DNA of 64,000 nucleotides from Oryzobacter telluris (GCF_043099285.1 NZ_CP170723.1:62001-126000); one strand, 5' to 3'; shown: positions 28,524 to 37,369, counted from the first letter of the stretch. Notes: generated by a model from the letters alone, not told the origin. Translations and numbers: made by a program.

Positions 28524-29477
28524 GTGACCTCCGACGTCCGCAACGTCATCATCATCGGCTCCGGCCCCGCGGGCTGGACCGCCGCCGTCTACGCCGCGCG
28601 CGCCAACCTCGAGCCGCTGGTGTTCGAGGGTTCGGTCACCGCCGGTGGGGCGCTGATGAACACCACCGAGGTCGAGAACTTCCCCGGGTTCCGCGACGGG
28701 ATCATGGGCCCCGACCTCATGGAGAACATGCGCGGCCAGGCCGAGCGGTTCGGGGCGCAGATCATCACCGACGACGTCGAGTCCGTCGCGCTCGACGGCG
28801 ACGTCAAGGTCGTCGTCGACGCCGAGGGCACCGAGTACCGGGCGCGCACCGTGATCCTGGCGATGGGGTCCGCCTACCGCGAGCTCGGCCTGCCCGACGA
28901 GAAGCGGCTGTCCGGGCACGGGGTGTCCTGGTGCGCCACCTGCGACGGGTTCTTCTTCCGCGACCAGGACATCGCCGTGGTCGGCGGCGGTGACTCCGCG
29001 GTCGAGGAGGCCACCTTCCTGACCAAGTTCGCTCGCACCGTGACCATCGTGCACCGCCGTGACGAGCTGCGCGCCTCGGCCATCATGGCCGCTCGCGCCC
29101 ACGGCAACGACAAGATCCGCTTCGCCTGGAACAGCGAGGTCGCCGCCATCCACGGCGACGACAAGCTCACCGGGGTCACCCTGCGAGACACCCTCACCGG
29201 CGAGACCCGACTGCTGCCGCTGACCGGGCTGTTCATCGCCATCGGCCACGACCCCCGCAACGAGCTCGTCCAGGGCGTCGTCGACCTCGACGACGAGGGC
29301 TACGTCCTGGTCCAGGGCCGCACCACGGCCACCAACCTGCCCGGCGTCTTCGCCTGCGGTGACCTCGTCGACCACACCTACCGCCAGGCCATCACCGCCG
29401 CCGGCTCCGGCTGCGCCGCCGCCCTGGACGCCGAGCGCTTCCTCGCCCACGCCCACACCCCCGCCCTCACCCACTGA
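28524..29477 (+). CDS. trxB: Thioredoxin reductase
   Basis: A 317-residue NADPH- and FAD-dependent reductase that regenerates thioredoxin. Motifs: FAD loop IIGSGPAGWTAAVYAAR, redox pair SWCATCDGFFF, NADPH loop VVGGGDSAVEEATFL followed by HRRDELRAS, and GVFACGDLVDHTYRQA. The GTG at 28524 gives the usual N-terminus, with AAGGGG upstream. trxA follows after 73 bases. Confidence 0.97.
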   Translation: MTSDVRNVIIIGSGPAGWTAAVYAARANLEPLVFEGSVTAGGALMNTTEVENFPGFRDGIMGPDLMENMRGQAERFGAQIITDDVESVALDGDVKVVVDAEGTEYRARTVILAMGSAYRELGLPDEKRLSGHGVSWCATCDGFFFRDQDIAVVGGGDSAVEEATFLTKFARTVTIVHRRDELRASAIMAARAHGNDKIRFAWNSEVAAIHGDDKLTGVTLRDTLTGETRLLPLTGLFIAIGHDPRNELVQGVVDLDDEGYVLVQGRTTATNLPGVFACGDLVDHTYRQAITAAGSGCAAALDAERFLAHAHTPALTH

Positions 29478-29550
29478 CCCCCCGGCGTGTCGGACCCCTC
29501 CGGCAGCATCGGGACCAACGCCACCGCCCACCCTCGCGAAAGGACCCCCC

Positions 29551-29874
29551 ATGGGAGCCGTCTCCAAGACCACCGACGCCACGTTCGAGGCCGACGTCAT
29601 CAACAGCGACAAGCCCGTGCTCGTCGACTTCTGGGCCGAGTGGTGTGGCCCGTGCCGCGCCGTCGCCCCGATCCTCGACGAGATCGCGCGCGACCACGAC
29701 GAGGTCACCATCGTCAAGCTCAACACCGACGAGAACCCGGCCATCACCGGCAAGCTCGGCATCACGAGCATCCCCACGATGCACGTCTACCAGAACGGCG
29801 AGATCGTCAAGACGATCATCGGCGCCATGCCGAAGCCGAAGCTGCTCCGCGAGCTCGAGCCCTTCCTCGGCTGA
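29551..29874 (+). CDS. trxA: Thioredoxin
   Basis: A 107-residue cytosolic thioredoxin with the active site WAEWCGPCRAVAP and the cis-proline loop ITSIPTMHVY. It is reduced by TrxB encoded just upstream. GAAAGGA precedes the ATG. Length and motifs are standard. In mycobacteria cwlM would follow, but here a terminator and convergent parB follow. Confidence 0.97.
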   Translation: MGAVSKTTDATFEADVINSDKPVLVDFWAEWCGPCRAVAPILDEIARDHDEVTIVKLNTDENPAITGKLGITSIPTMHVYQNGEIVKTIIGAMPKPKLLRELEPFLG

Positions 29875-29890
29875 TTCTCGTAGACCCCGC

Positions 29891-29940
29891 GACAGAGGCG
29901 CGGATCCCGTTGTCGTTCAACGGGATCCGCGCCTCTTGTC
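29891..29940. terminator. Bidirectional terminator between trxA and parB
   Basis: An 18-base perfect stem (29895-29912 with 29918-29935) and a 5-base loop, extended by GACA/TTGTC outside. It lies between two convergent genes and can act in both directions. Confidence 0.9.
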
Positions 29941-29963
29941 GTTCGTCGGCGTGAGGGTCGGGC

Positions 29964-31043
29964 TCAGTCCTTGGCGCCGCGCAGCTGCATCGCGTCGAGG
30001 ATCCGGTTGAGGTCCTCCACGGAGGCGAACTCCACGGTGAGCCGGCCCTTCTTGGCGCCCAGCGCGATGCGCACGCGGGTCTCCAGGCGGTCGGAGAGGT
30101 CGGCGGCGAGGTCGTCGAGTTGCGGTCGGCGTGCCCCGGCCCGGGGGGCCTTGCGGGCGGCGGGGGTCTCGCCGTCGCCGAGGGCGACGATCTCCTCGAC
30201 CGTGCGCACCGACAGCCCCTCGGCGACGATGCGCTGGGCGAGGCGCTCCATCGCGGCGCCGTCGGGGAGGCCGAGCAGGGCGCGGGCGTGACCGGCCGAG
30301 AGCACCCCGGCGGCGACGCGGCGGGCGACGACCGGCGGGAGCTTCAGCAGGCGCAGCGTGTTGGAGATCTGCGGGCGCGAGCGGCCGATCCGCTGGGCGA
30401 GGACCTCCTGGGTGCACCCGAAGTCGTCGAGGAGCTGCTGGTAGGCGGCGGCCTCCTCGAGGGCGTTGAGCTGGCTGCGGTGGAGGTTCTCCAGGAGGGC
30501 GTCGCGCAGGAGGTCGTCGTCGTCCGTGGACCGGATGATCGCCGGGACGGTGTCCTTGCCGGCCTCGCGGGAGGCGCGCCAGCGCCGCTCGCCCATGATG
30601 AGCTCGAAGCGCACCCCGTCCTCGGGGGTGCTGAGCGGGCGGACGACGATGGGCTGCAGGACGCCGATCTCGCGGATGGAGTGCACCAGCTCGGCCATGT
30701 CGTCCTCGTCGAAGACGGTGCGCGGCTGGCGGGAGTTGGGGCGGATCGCGTCGAGCGGGATCTCGGCGAACTCGGCTCCGGGGACGGGCTGCAGGGCCTC
30801 GCCGTCGATCGTCTGGGCGGTGACCGGCTGGGCGGCGACAGGCTCCTGACCTGCGGGAACGCCGGGAGCGGCGGGCTTCGGGGCGGCCGTGTCAGCGCGG
30901 TCACGGGTGCCGTTGCCGTCACCGGCGGGCGCCTCGTCGCGGTCGCGGAAGAAGACGTCGACCGGCCGGTCGGCGGTCGCCGTCCCGGCAGTGGGGATGA
31001 GTGCGCCCAGGCCACGGCCCAGTGCGCGTCGCTTCTCGCTCAT
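29964..31043 (-). CDS. parB: Chromosome partitioning protein ParB
   Basis: A 359-residue CTPase clamp that binds parS and organises the origin region. It has the N-terminal LGRGLGALIP motif, a linker, the CTP-binding block with LIMGERRWRASREAG, the helix-turn-helix (TQEVLAQRIGRSRPQISNTL) and the C-terminal dimerisation domain. The ATG overlaps the parA stop (ATGA). Six consensus parS sites lie within 4.3 kb upstream of its start. Confidence 0.97.
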   Translation of the reverse strand: MSEKRRALGRGLGALIPTAGTATADRPVDVFFRDRDEAPAGDGNGTRDRADTAAPKPAAPGVPAGQEPVAAQPVTAQTIDGEALQPVPGAEFAEIPLDAIRPNSRQPRTVFDEDDMAELVHSIREIGVLQPIVVRPLSTPEDGVRFELIMGERRWRASREAGKDTVPAIIRSTDDDDLLRDALLENLHRSQLNALEEAAAYQQLLDDFGCTQEVLAQRIGRSRPQISNTLRLLKLPPVVARRVAAGVLSAGHARALLGLPDGAAMERLAQRIVAEGLSVRTVEEIVALGDGETPAARKAPRAGARRPQLDDLAADLSDRLETRVRIALGAKKGRLTVEFASVEDLNRILDAMQLRGAKD

Positions 31044-32275
31044 GCGGTCTCCTCGGTGTTCTCACGGACGGCGACACCGCGCTCGGCGAGCTCGACGGCC
31101 GCCTCGAGGTAGGAGAGCGCCCCGCTGCTGTTGGGGTCGTAGGTCATGACGGTCTCGCCGTGGCTGGGGGCCTCGGAGATGCGCACCGACCGCGGGACGG
31201 TCGCGCGCAGGGTCTGGTCGGGGAAGTGCTCGCGGACCTCGTCGGCAACCTGCGCCGAGAGCCGGGTGCGCCCGTCGTACATCGTCAGCAGGATCGTCGA
31301 GACGTGCAGCCGCGGGTTGAGGTGGTTGCGGATCAGCTCGATGTTCTTCAGCAGCTGGGAGAGCCCTTCGAGCGCGTAGTACTCGCACTGGATGGGGATG
31401 AAGACCTCGGTCGCCGCGACGAACGCGTTGACCGTGAGCAGTCCCAGGCTGGGCGGGCAGTCGATGAGGACGTAGTCGAGTCGGTCCCCGCTGGCGGCTC
31501 GGGCGTCGACGTAGGCCGTGACGGCCTTCTCGAGCCGGGTCTCGCGCGCGACGAGCGAGACGAGCTCGATCTCGGCGCCGGCGAGGTCGATGGTCGCCGG
31601 GATGCAGGTGAGGTTGCGGATGTCCGGGCAGGTCTGGACGACGTCCTCGATGGGTGTGCCCTCGACGAGCACGTCGTAGACGCTCGGGACCTCGGCGTGG
31701 TGGTCGATGCCCAGCGCCGTGCTCGCGTTGCCCTGCGGGTCGAGGTCGATGACGAGGACCGTGCTGCCTGCCTGGGCCAGGGCGGCGGCGACGTTGACGG
31801 TCGTCGTGGTCTTCCCCACCCCACCCTTCTGGTTCGCCACCGTGAGGACCCGCGTCCGCGGAGGGCGCGGCACGTTGCGACCACTCAGCGTGATGCGCTT
31901 GCGGGCGTCCTCCGCCACCGCGCGGGCGAGGGGGCTCTGGTGGTCGGCGCCGGGAATGGCTGCGGCGATCTGGGCACGCTCGGCGAAGTCGTCGTCCACG
32001 GGGCGGGGGTGCTCCTGAGGTGTCTCACCGCTGCGCGGGGTGGGCGCAGCCGGCTCGGTGGGGATGGGTGCCTCGACCTCGGTGACGGAGGCGGTGACGG
32101 GCTGCTCCGGCGGCGTTTCACGTGAAACCACGACGTCCTGCTCAGGCGATGTTTCACGTGAAACGGTGTCGGGTCCCGGCCAGCCCAGCGGGCTCGTCGG
32201 GGACCCGGACAGCCGGGGAAAGCCGAGTCCCGGGGCCGCGGAGCGCGCCTCGGTGACGTCACTCGTGGTGCTCAC
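31040..32275 (-). CDS. parA: Chromosome partitioning ATPase ParA
   Basis: A 411-residue ParA/Soj ATPase that moves ParB-parS complexes. After a Pro/Glu-rich extension of about 125 residues comes the deviant Walker A VANQKGGVGKTTTTVN, then Walker A' VIDLDPQGNAS and Walker B VLIDCPPSLG. The GTG at 32275 has GAGAAGG upstream; an ATG at 32302 is the alternative. Two parS sites lie inside the extension and are translated as VSRET repeats. The usual neighbour rsmG is 2.3 kb away, which is unusual. Confidence 0.95.
   Translation of the reverse strand: MSTTSDVTEARSAAPGLGFPRLSGSPTSPLGWPGPDTVSRETSPEQDVVVSRETPPEQPVTASVTEVEAPIPTEPAAPTPRSGETPQEHPRPVDDDFAERAQIAAAIPGADHQSPLARAVAEDARKRITLSGRNVPRPPRTRVLTVANQKGGVGKTTTTVNVAAALAQAGSTVLVIDLDPQGNASTALGIDHHAEVPSVYDVLVEGTPIEDVVQTCPDIRNLTCIPATIDLAGAEIELVSLVARETRLEKAVTAYVDARAASGDRLDYVLIDCPPSLGLLTVNAFVAATEVFIPIQCEYYALEGLSQLLKNIELIRNHLNPRLHVSTILLTMYDGRTRLSAQVADEVREHFPDQTLRATVPRSVRISEAPSHGETVMTYDPNSSGALSYLEAAVELAERGVAVRENTEETA
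32115..32128. promoter_or_regulatory. parS site 1 (inside parA)
   Basis: Perfect GTTTCACGTGAAAC core inside the 5' part of the parA reading frame. This is the standard ParB-binding palindrome. Confidence 0.95.
32151..32164. promoter_or_regulatory. parS site 2 (inside parA)
   Basis: A second perfect core, 36 bases from site 1, also inside parA and in the same reading frame, giving the repeated VSRET peptide. Confidence 0.95.
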
Positions 32276-32560
32276 GCGGACCACCTTCTCGTCGGGGGAC
32301 ATTGGCCCGCTCATCCAACCCCACGACCGTGGGACACGCCAAAGCGTCGTCCACACCCACCCCTTCGTATGTCGTCCTCGGCGCGACACGCCGCCATGGT
32401 GCTGGTGTGACGACCAGTCCCGCCATCCGGTCATGAACTGTCCACCGGTCGGAACGGCTGCGGTCCCGGGCGTCCTCGACGACCGCCCGTTGAGGGGGTG
32501 GCTCCACAACCCTTCGGCAGCTGGCCTCTGGGCCTCCATGGAGGGCCTTACCCCACCGAT

Positions 32561-32574
32561 GTTTCACGTGAAAC
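32561..32574. promoter_or_regulatory. parS site 3
   Basis: Perfect parS core in the spacer upstream of parA. Confidence 0.95.
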
Positions 32575-33559
32575 GCTGCCAGAACGTTCGCCGACCAGTG
32601 GCACCACCAACTCCCGACCGAGAGGCAGCGAGGCCTCCTTGGCCTCCGCGCGGCGGTCCCACACCCATCCGGCGGTCAGCCAGTGACCACCCATGTGTCT
32701 CGCGCGATGCCGAGGCCCTGCGGACCGGCTCGCCGGCTGCGCGCGCAGTGCCTTCGGAGCAACTCCCCTGGTGCGGGTGCAACGGTCGGCGTCGCAACCA
32801 CCTGTCCGGGGCAGGACCAGACCTCGCCTCGCCTCTCGGTGTGGACGAGGTGTGCTCTCGGTACCTGACCAGGGTGCCCCTCCCACGGCAGGGTGACAGC
32901 GCCGTCCTTCCGTCACTGGCACACCCCCCACGGCACCGGGCCGCACCACGGCTCACCAGCTCGGGGCGCCGCCCGTTCCGATCCACCCCGCGGGAGACAG
33001 TCCGACGATCAGCCACCCACGCGGTGACCGACGACCGAGGCCTCCACGTCACGCGGCGATGGGAGCCTCCCCTGCGTGGGCCGGATGCCGTGGGTCCAGG
33101 CGGCCGAGCGCTGGGCAGTTCGCGTTGTCGTCCATCGAGCGGCACGCCGGGCCGGCGACCAACCCAGCGACACCGACCGGAATCGGCTGTCGCACAAGGC
33201 TGCTCGAGGGGCGAGCCGGTGATGCGCGGCCGATCCCAAGGTCTCGCCTGCCCGCGTCCTTCACCCTCCCGTTGGGGTCCACGGGGCGTCGTCCACTCGG
33301 AAGCCCCGGGGATCCCTGCGCTCCGCGCTGCGACTCCCGATCACGAGGCGGACTCATTCGCACGACCTCCCATGCGAGGGCCACTGGGCGACCCGCTCCC
33401 GGCACCGGATCGCCGGTGGTCCCGCCCGGGGGCAGCCGTCCCGATAGCGCGCCCCCCGGCGGTCTGTCCCCGACGGTCCGTACCCGGCTGCCGTCCTCGG
33501 GCAACCCGTGCGTCGGCGGTCCGCCCACGGCAACCCGACCCCGGGCGGGCAGTCCGTCG

Positions 33560-33785
33560 GCCAACTCTCCTCGCGGACTCGCCCCCCGGGGTCAGTCCCC
33601 GACCGCCCATCCTCAGTGCGCCAGCCGTGGAAGGCCTCTTCGCCCGCTACCTGTCCTCGGCGACCCGCCCCCCGTGGTCAGTCCCCCGGCCGCTCCGCTT
33701 CGGTGAGTTGGCCCTCGGCGGGCCTCCACCCGCCACCCGTCCTCGGTGACCCGTCCCGGTCCTCGGTGACCCGCCCCGCGGCGGC
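33560..33785. repeat. Degenerate GC-rich repeats
   Basis: The unit TCCTCGGYGACCCGYCCC occurs at 33654, 33740 and 33760, the last two with a 20-base period. A second element, CCCCCCGKGGTCAGTCCCC, occurs near 33581 and 33668. A looser copy of the first unit lies near 33494. They suggest decayed tandem duplication. Confidence 0.6.
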
Positions 33786-33993
33786 GACTCGTCCGCCGGA
33801 CCGCCCTGAGCAACCGCCTCCCGTCCGCCGGGGTGGGCACGGTCTCCCGGCGCCTGTCGGAGTGGACTGACGAAAGAGGGCGATGGGCATCCACGAGGGG
33901 CTGCCCTAACGACCCCTTGTTCGGCCGTGTGGCTGTCAGATTGGCCTTCGGCTCCCGCAGACCTGGTCGTCCCGGGGCCGCTCTCGGGACGAT

Positions 33994-34007
33994 GTTTCAC
34001 GTGAAAC
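33994..34007. promoter_or_regulatory. parS site 4
   Basis: Perfect 16-base TGTTTCACGTGAAACA including the outer T/A pair, the strongest consensus copy in the window. Confidence 0.96.
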
Positions 34008-34299
34008 ACGGCGGAGAGGCGACGAGGGCTTGTCGGTCCTCCCCCCACGACTCCTCGTCCAACGGGGGCGAGGAGTCGGACCCGTGACCTGACACCGACC
34101 GATGCGGTGTCGACGAGTCCGTCGGACCGGCAGCATCGCAGCGCCCCAACCACCATCCCGAGGGGGCCGTAGCCGTCGACGACCGGCAGCTCCATCCACC
34201 TGTCGTCGACCCGTTGGACGGGCCCAGCGAGGGCGCTGACGACACCGGTGTCCCTCCCTCCTTCACGCGACCGGCTGGGGATGACCGGTGGGTCGAGGG

Positions 34300-34308
34300 T
34301 GTGGACAA
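34300..34308 (-). promoter_or_regulatory. DnaA box in the parS spacer
   Basis: A perfect TGTGGACAA (reverse of TTGTCCACA) about 5.5 kb from oriC, with a one-mismatch copy at 34344-34352. It could titrate DnaA; no gene start is adjacent. Confidence 0.6.
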
Positions 34309-34392
34309 CCGTGCCGACCCGCACGATGCCGCGCCTTTCGCCCTGTGGACAGAGCGTCGCGTCCATGTCACCCAGGGCGTCACGTTCGGACC

Positions 34393-34406
34393 GTTTCACG
34401 TGAAAC
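34393..34406. promoter_or_regulatory. parS site 5
   Basis: Perfect parS core downstream of rsmG. Confidence 0.95.
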
Positions 34407-34575
34407 ACCGACACGCGCCACGGGTCACCATGTGTCGTCTCGCGAGTGGCCCGGCCCGGGATCCATCTGTCCGGATGGCTCATCGCCCCCGCCGGCGCGA
34501 CCCCCTTCGCACTGTCACCTGTAGCGTCGCGCACGCACCCCGTCCGGTGATCCACCCGGACGTCCCGGGACGGGG

Positions 34576-35322
34576 TCAGTCCTTCGAAGCCTTCTTCGCC
34601 CGCGCCTCCCGCGGGCTGGGGGACTTCTTCTTCCGGCCACCGCCGACGGCGCCACGCACCGGCTTCGGCGCGAACTGGAGGTCGACCGTCAGTACCGGCT
34701 CCTCGAGCAGCTCGCCGCCGTGCGCCGTCACCACCGCGGTGCGCAGTCCCAACCGGACGAGGGCCGCCCTGTCCTCCTCCAGCTCATCGGCCGCAGATCG
34801 CCCCTTCATCGCGACCAGGGTCCCGTCGGTGGAGAGCAGCGGAGCGCACCACCGAGCCAGCTTGTCGAGCCGGGCCACCGCCCGAGCCGTCACGAAGGGA
34901 GCCGACAGCACGCCGGCGAACTCCTCCGCTCGCCCGCGGTGCACCGTGACGTTCTCCAGCCCGAGCTCGGCCACCACGCCCTCGAGCCACGTCGTGCGCC
35001 GCAGCATCGGCTCGACGAGGTGCACGTCGAGGTCCGGGCGCACGATGGCGAGCACGACCCCGGGCAGCCCGGCCCCCGAACCGACGTCCACGACCCGCGA
35101 CCCCAGAGGGAACGCCTCCGCGACCACCGCGCAGTTGAGCACGTGCCGCTCCCACAGCCGCGGCACCTCGCGCGGCCCGATCAGCCCGTGGCTGACCCCG
35201 GTGTCCGCGAGGATCGCGGTGAAGCGCTCCGCGAGACCGAACCGCTCACCAAACACACCAGCCGCACCCGGGGGTGCGGCTGGCGGTGCGGCGGGAAGCT
35301 CGTCCTGGCCGTCATGTTTCAC
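34576..35322 (-). CDS. rsmG: 16S rRNA (guanine527-N7)-methyltransferase
   Basis: A 248-residue SAM-dependent methyltransferase that modifies G527 of 16S rRNA. The SAM-binding motif VVDVGSGAGLPGVVLAI and the following block LDVHLVEPMLRRTTWL are intact. The C-terminus has an additional Lys/Arg-rich tail (GGGRKKKSPSPREARAKK). The only good start is a GTG inside parS site 6, 13 bases after the jag stop, so ParB could affect its expression. Loss of RsmG gives low-level streptomycin resistance in other bacteria. Confidence 0.95.
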   Translation of the reverse strand: MKHDGQDELPAAPPAAPPGAAGVFGERFGLAERFTAILADTGVSHGLIGPREVPRLWERHVLNCAVVAEAFPLGSRVVDVGSGAGLPGVVLAIVRPDLDVHLVEPMLRRTTWLEGVVAELGLENVTVHRGRAEEFAGVLSAPFVTARAVARLDKLARWCAPLLSTDGTLVAMKGRSAADELEEDRAALVRLGLRTAVVTAHGGELLEEPVLTVDLQFAPKPVRGAVGGGRKKKSPSPREARAKKASKD

Positions 35323-35329
35323 GTGAAAC
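35316..35329. promoter_or_regulatory. parS site 6 (overlaps the rsmG start)
   Basis: Perfect parS core. The GTG of the palindrome is also the likely start codon of rsmG on the minus strand. Confidence 0.93.
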
Positions 35330-35335
35330 GCAACC

Positions 35336-35923
35336 TCAGGCGGGGAGGATGACGACGAAGCGGCGCGGCTCGGCGCCCTCGGACTCCGACGCCAGGCCGG
35401 CGGCGAGGACCTCGTCGTGGACGACCTTGCGCTCGAAGGCGGTCATCGGCGACAGCGGCTTGCGCTCACCGGACTCCTTGACCTCGGCAATGGCCTCCTT
35501 GGCCAGCTCGACGAGCGTGGCGCGGCGCTCGGCGCGGTGGCCCGCGACATCGAGCATGAGGCGGCTGCGCTCACCGGTGGCGGACTGCACCGCGAGACGG
35601 GTCAGCTCCTGGAGGGCGTCGAGGACCTGGCCGTTGGCGCCGACGAGACGGCGCGGGACGCGACCGTCCTCGGAGTCGACGACCGACACGGCGGCGCGGT
35701 CGCCGTCGATGTCGACGTCGATGTCTCCGTCGAGGTCGCAGATGTCGAGGAGCGTCTCGAGGAAGTCGGCGGCGACCTCACCCTCGCGCTCGAGGATCTG
35801 GCGACGGGTGCGACCGGAGGTCTCGGTGCCGGCCGCAGGGGTGGTCTCCTCGGAGTCGGTGTCGACGACGGTGTCCGTCGTCTCCTCGAGCTCCGCGGTG
35901 GTGGTGGTGGTGTTCTCGCTCAT
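35336..35923 (-). CDS. Jag/KhpB RNA-binding protein (KH-R3H)
   Basis: A 195-residue protein with an acidic, Thr-rich start, a KH-like middle (VPRRLVGANGQVLDALQELT) and a C-terminal R3H domain (KPLSPMTAFERKVVHDEV). KhpB binds RNA together with KhpA and influences cell elongation and division. It sits between yidC and rsmG, its normal place (Rv3920c). Confidence 0.93.
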   Translation of the reverse strand: MSENTTTTTAELEETTDTVVDTDSEETTPAAGTETSGRTRRQILEREGEVAADFLETLLDICDLDGDIDVDIDGDRAAVSVVDSEDGRVPRRLVGANGQVLDALQELTRLAVQSATGERSRLMLDVAGHRAERRATLVELAKEAIAEVKESGERKPLSPMTAFERKVVHDEVLAAGLASESEGAEPRRFVVILPA

Positions 35924-35947
35924 GGGCGGTCTCCTGCGTGAGGGGGA

Positions 35948-36964
35948 TCAGGTCGTGGGGGGCTTGGCCGCGGGGCTCGACTGCTGCTTCGAGACCGCCT
36001 TCTGGCCCGTTCCCTGCTTCTTCTTGCGCTTCTTCGAGGCCGGCTGGACGCGCTGGCCCACCTGCTTGGCCTCTTCCTCGGCCTCGAGCTCGGCGGCCGT
36101 CGGGGCCCCGGGGATGGGCTTGCCCTTCTTCGCCAGACGGGCGTGGTACGCCTTCTCGGCCGGGGACCCGGGCGCGGGGAGGCGCCGGATGACGTAGAAC
36201 TGCTGGCACATCGACCAGATGTTCGTCGTGAACCAGTAGACGAGGACACCGAGCGGGAAGTTCACACCGGACACGGCGAACACGACGGGAAGCACGTAGA
36301 GCAGGAGCTTCTGCTGCTTGGCGAAGGGGTTGTCCAGCGCGGAGGCCGGCATGTTCTTCGTCATCAGCTGGCGCTGCGTGGTGAAGGTCGTGGCCGACAT
36401 CAGGACGATGAGGACGATCGTGACGATCTTCGTGCTCATCGCACTCGACCCGAGGAAGGTGTCGGACAGCTGCGCGCCGAAGATCGAGGCGCGCTCCGCC
36501 TGCGACGCCACGACCTGGTCGATCGGCCCGACCGGGGTCTTGGTCCCGGCGGCGATGTCGTCAAGGCCGTTGAGGACCTGGAACAGGCCGAAGAAGAACG
36601 GGGACTGGGCGAGGATCGGCAGGCACGAGGAGAAGGGGTTGGTCCCCTCCTTCTTGTACAGCTCCATCGTCTCGGAGGTCATCGCCTGGCGGGACTCGGG
36701 GTCGTTCTTGCCCTTGTACTTCTTCTGGATCTTCTGCAGCTCGGGCTGGATCATCTGCATCTTGCGCGAGGCCATGATCTGCTTGAAGAACAGCGGGATC
36801 ATCACCGCGCGCATGACGAGCACGAGGCCGACGATCGACAGCGCCCAGGTCCAGCCCGACGCCTCCGGCATGCCGATGGAGGTCAGGCCCTGGTGGAAGC
36901 CGTACATGATCCAGGCCACGAGCCACTCGATCGGGGCCATGATCGTGTTGAAGAAGTCGCCCAT
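35948..36964 (-). CDS. yidC: Membrane protein insertase YidC
   Basis: A 338-residue insertase of the Gram-positive type, lacking the large periplasmic domain. Five membrane helices are visible (from WTWALSIVGLVLVMRAVMIP onward), with the conserved stretch FFGLFQVLNGLDDIA and a long Lys-rich C-terminal tail that can touch the ribosome. It inserts membrane proteins with or without SecYEG. The yidD stop lies 60 bases upstream in the same direction. Confidence 0.96.
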   Translation of the reverse strand: MGDFFNTIMAPIEWLVAWIMYGFHQGLTSIGMPEASGWTWALSIVGLVLVMRAVMIPLFFKQIMASRKMQMIQPELQKIQKKYKGKNDPESRQAMTSETMELYKKEGTNPFSSCLPILAQSPFFFGLFQVLNGLDDIAAGTKTPVGPIDQVVASQAERASIFGAQLSDTFLGSSAMSTKIVTIVLIVLMSATTFTTQRQLMTKNMPASALDNPFAKQQKLLLYVLPVVFAVSGVNFPLGVLVYWFTTNIWSMCQQFYVIRRLPAPGSPAEKAYHARLAKKGKPIPGAPTAAELEAEEEAKQVGQRVQPASKKRKKKQGTGQKAVSKQQSSPAAKPPTT

Positions 36965-37024
36965 GGTGTCCTTACGGCTGTGCCGGCGGGCGCCGGCGGT
37001 GAGGTGTCACGGTCGTGACGGTGG

Positions 37025-37369
37025 TCAGTGGGGGTGACCCGCGGCCAGGGGTGCGCCCGGGTGGGGCTCCTGGTCGGGGTCGGCGGGGATGTCGCGGGGG
37101 CCGGTCGTCCCGGGTACCGGTCGGCCGGTGGCCGGGTCGCGCAGCGGGACGTGGTCGACGCCGCCGGGAGCCCAGGGGTGGCAGCGCCCGAGCCGGCGCA
37201 CCGCCATCCACGAGCCGCGCAGCGGGCCGTAGGTCTCGAGCGCGGTCACGGCGTAGGCCGAGCAGGAGGGGTAGTACCGACAGGCGGGGGGTCGCATCGG
37301 CGAGATGAGGCGCTGGTAGAGGCGGATCGTCCAGATCAGGGGCGTCGCCAGCACGCGTCCGATGCTCAT
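37025..37369 (-). CDS. yidD: YidD membrane protein insertion efficiency factor
   Basis: A 114-residue protein with the family core: YQRLISPMRPPACRYYPSCS, YAVTALETYGPLRGSWMAVR and LGRCHPWAPGGVDHVP. It is thought to help YidC insertion. It is longer at the C-terminus than many homologues, ending in a Pro/His-rich tail. The ATG overlaps the rnpA stop (ATGA). Confidence 0.95.
   Translation of the reverse strand: MSIGRVLATPLIWTIRLYQRLISPMRPPACRYYPSCSAYAVTALETYGPLRGSWMAVRRLGRCHPWAPGGVDHVPLRDPATGRPVPGTTGPRDIPADPDQEPHPGAPLAAGHPH

Larger units (their letters stand above)
32303..34575. other. 2.3-kb apparently non-coding, parS-rich spacer between parA and rsmG
   Basis: No frame here gives a recognisable protein. 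Frames open on both strands are Arg/Pro/Gly-rich and contain translated parS sequence. The stretch holds three parS sites (32561, 33994, 34393), one perfect DnaA box (TGTGGACAA, 34300-34308), near-matches at 34344-34352 and 32347-32355, and degenerate GC-rich repeats (about 33560-33785). In most actinobacteria rsmG and parA are adjacent. It may be an expanded centromere region or the remains of lost genes. Confidence 0.7.

Noticed and set aside
32040..33749. 569-residue plus-strand frame over parA and the spacer
   Set aside because: Overlaps the parA coding region on the other strand and has random, Pro/Arg-rich composition.
33647..34555. 302-residue minus-strand frame in the parS spacer
   Set aside because: No RBS or family pattern; it contains translated parS sites (FHVKR, FHVKH) and translated tandem repeats, so it is probably not a gene.
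30000..36000. Possible CRISPR-like array of short repeats (GTTTCACGTGAAAC)
   Set aside because: The repeat is the parS palindrome with irregular spacing (36 bases to over 1 kb), not a CRISPR array.
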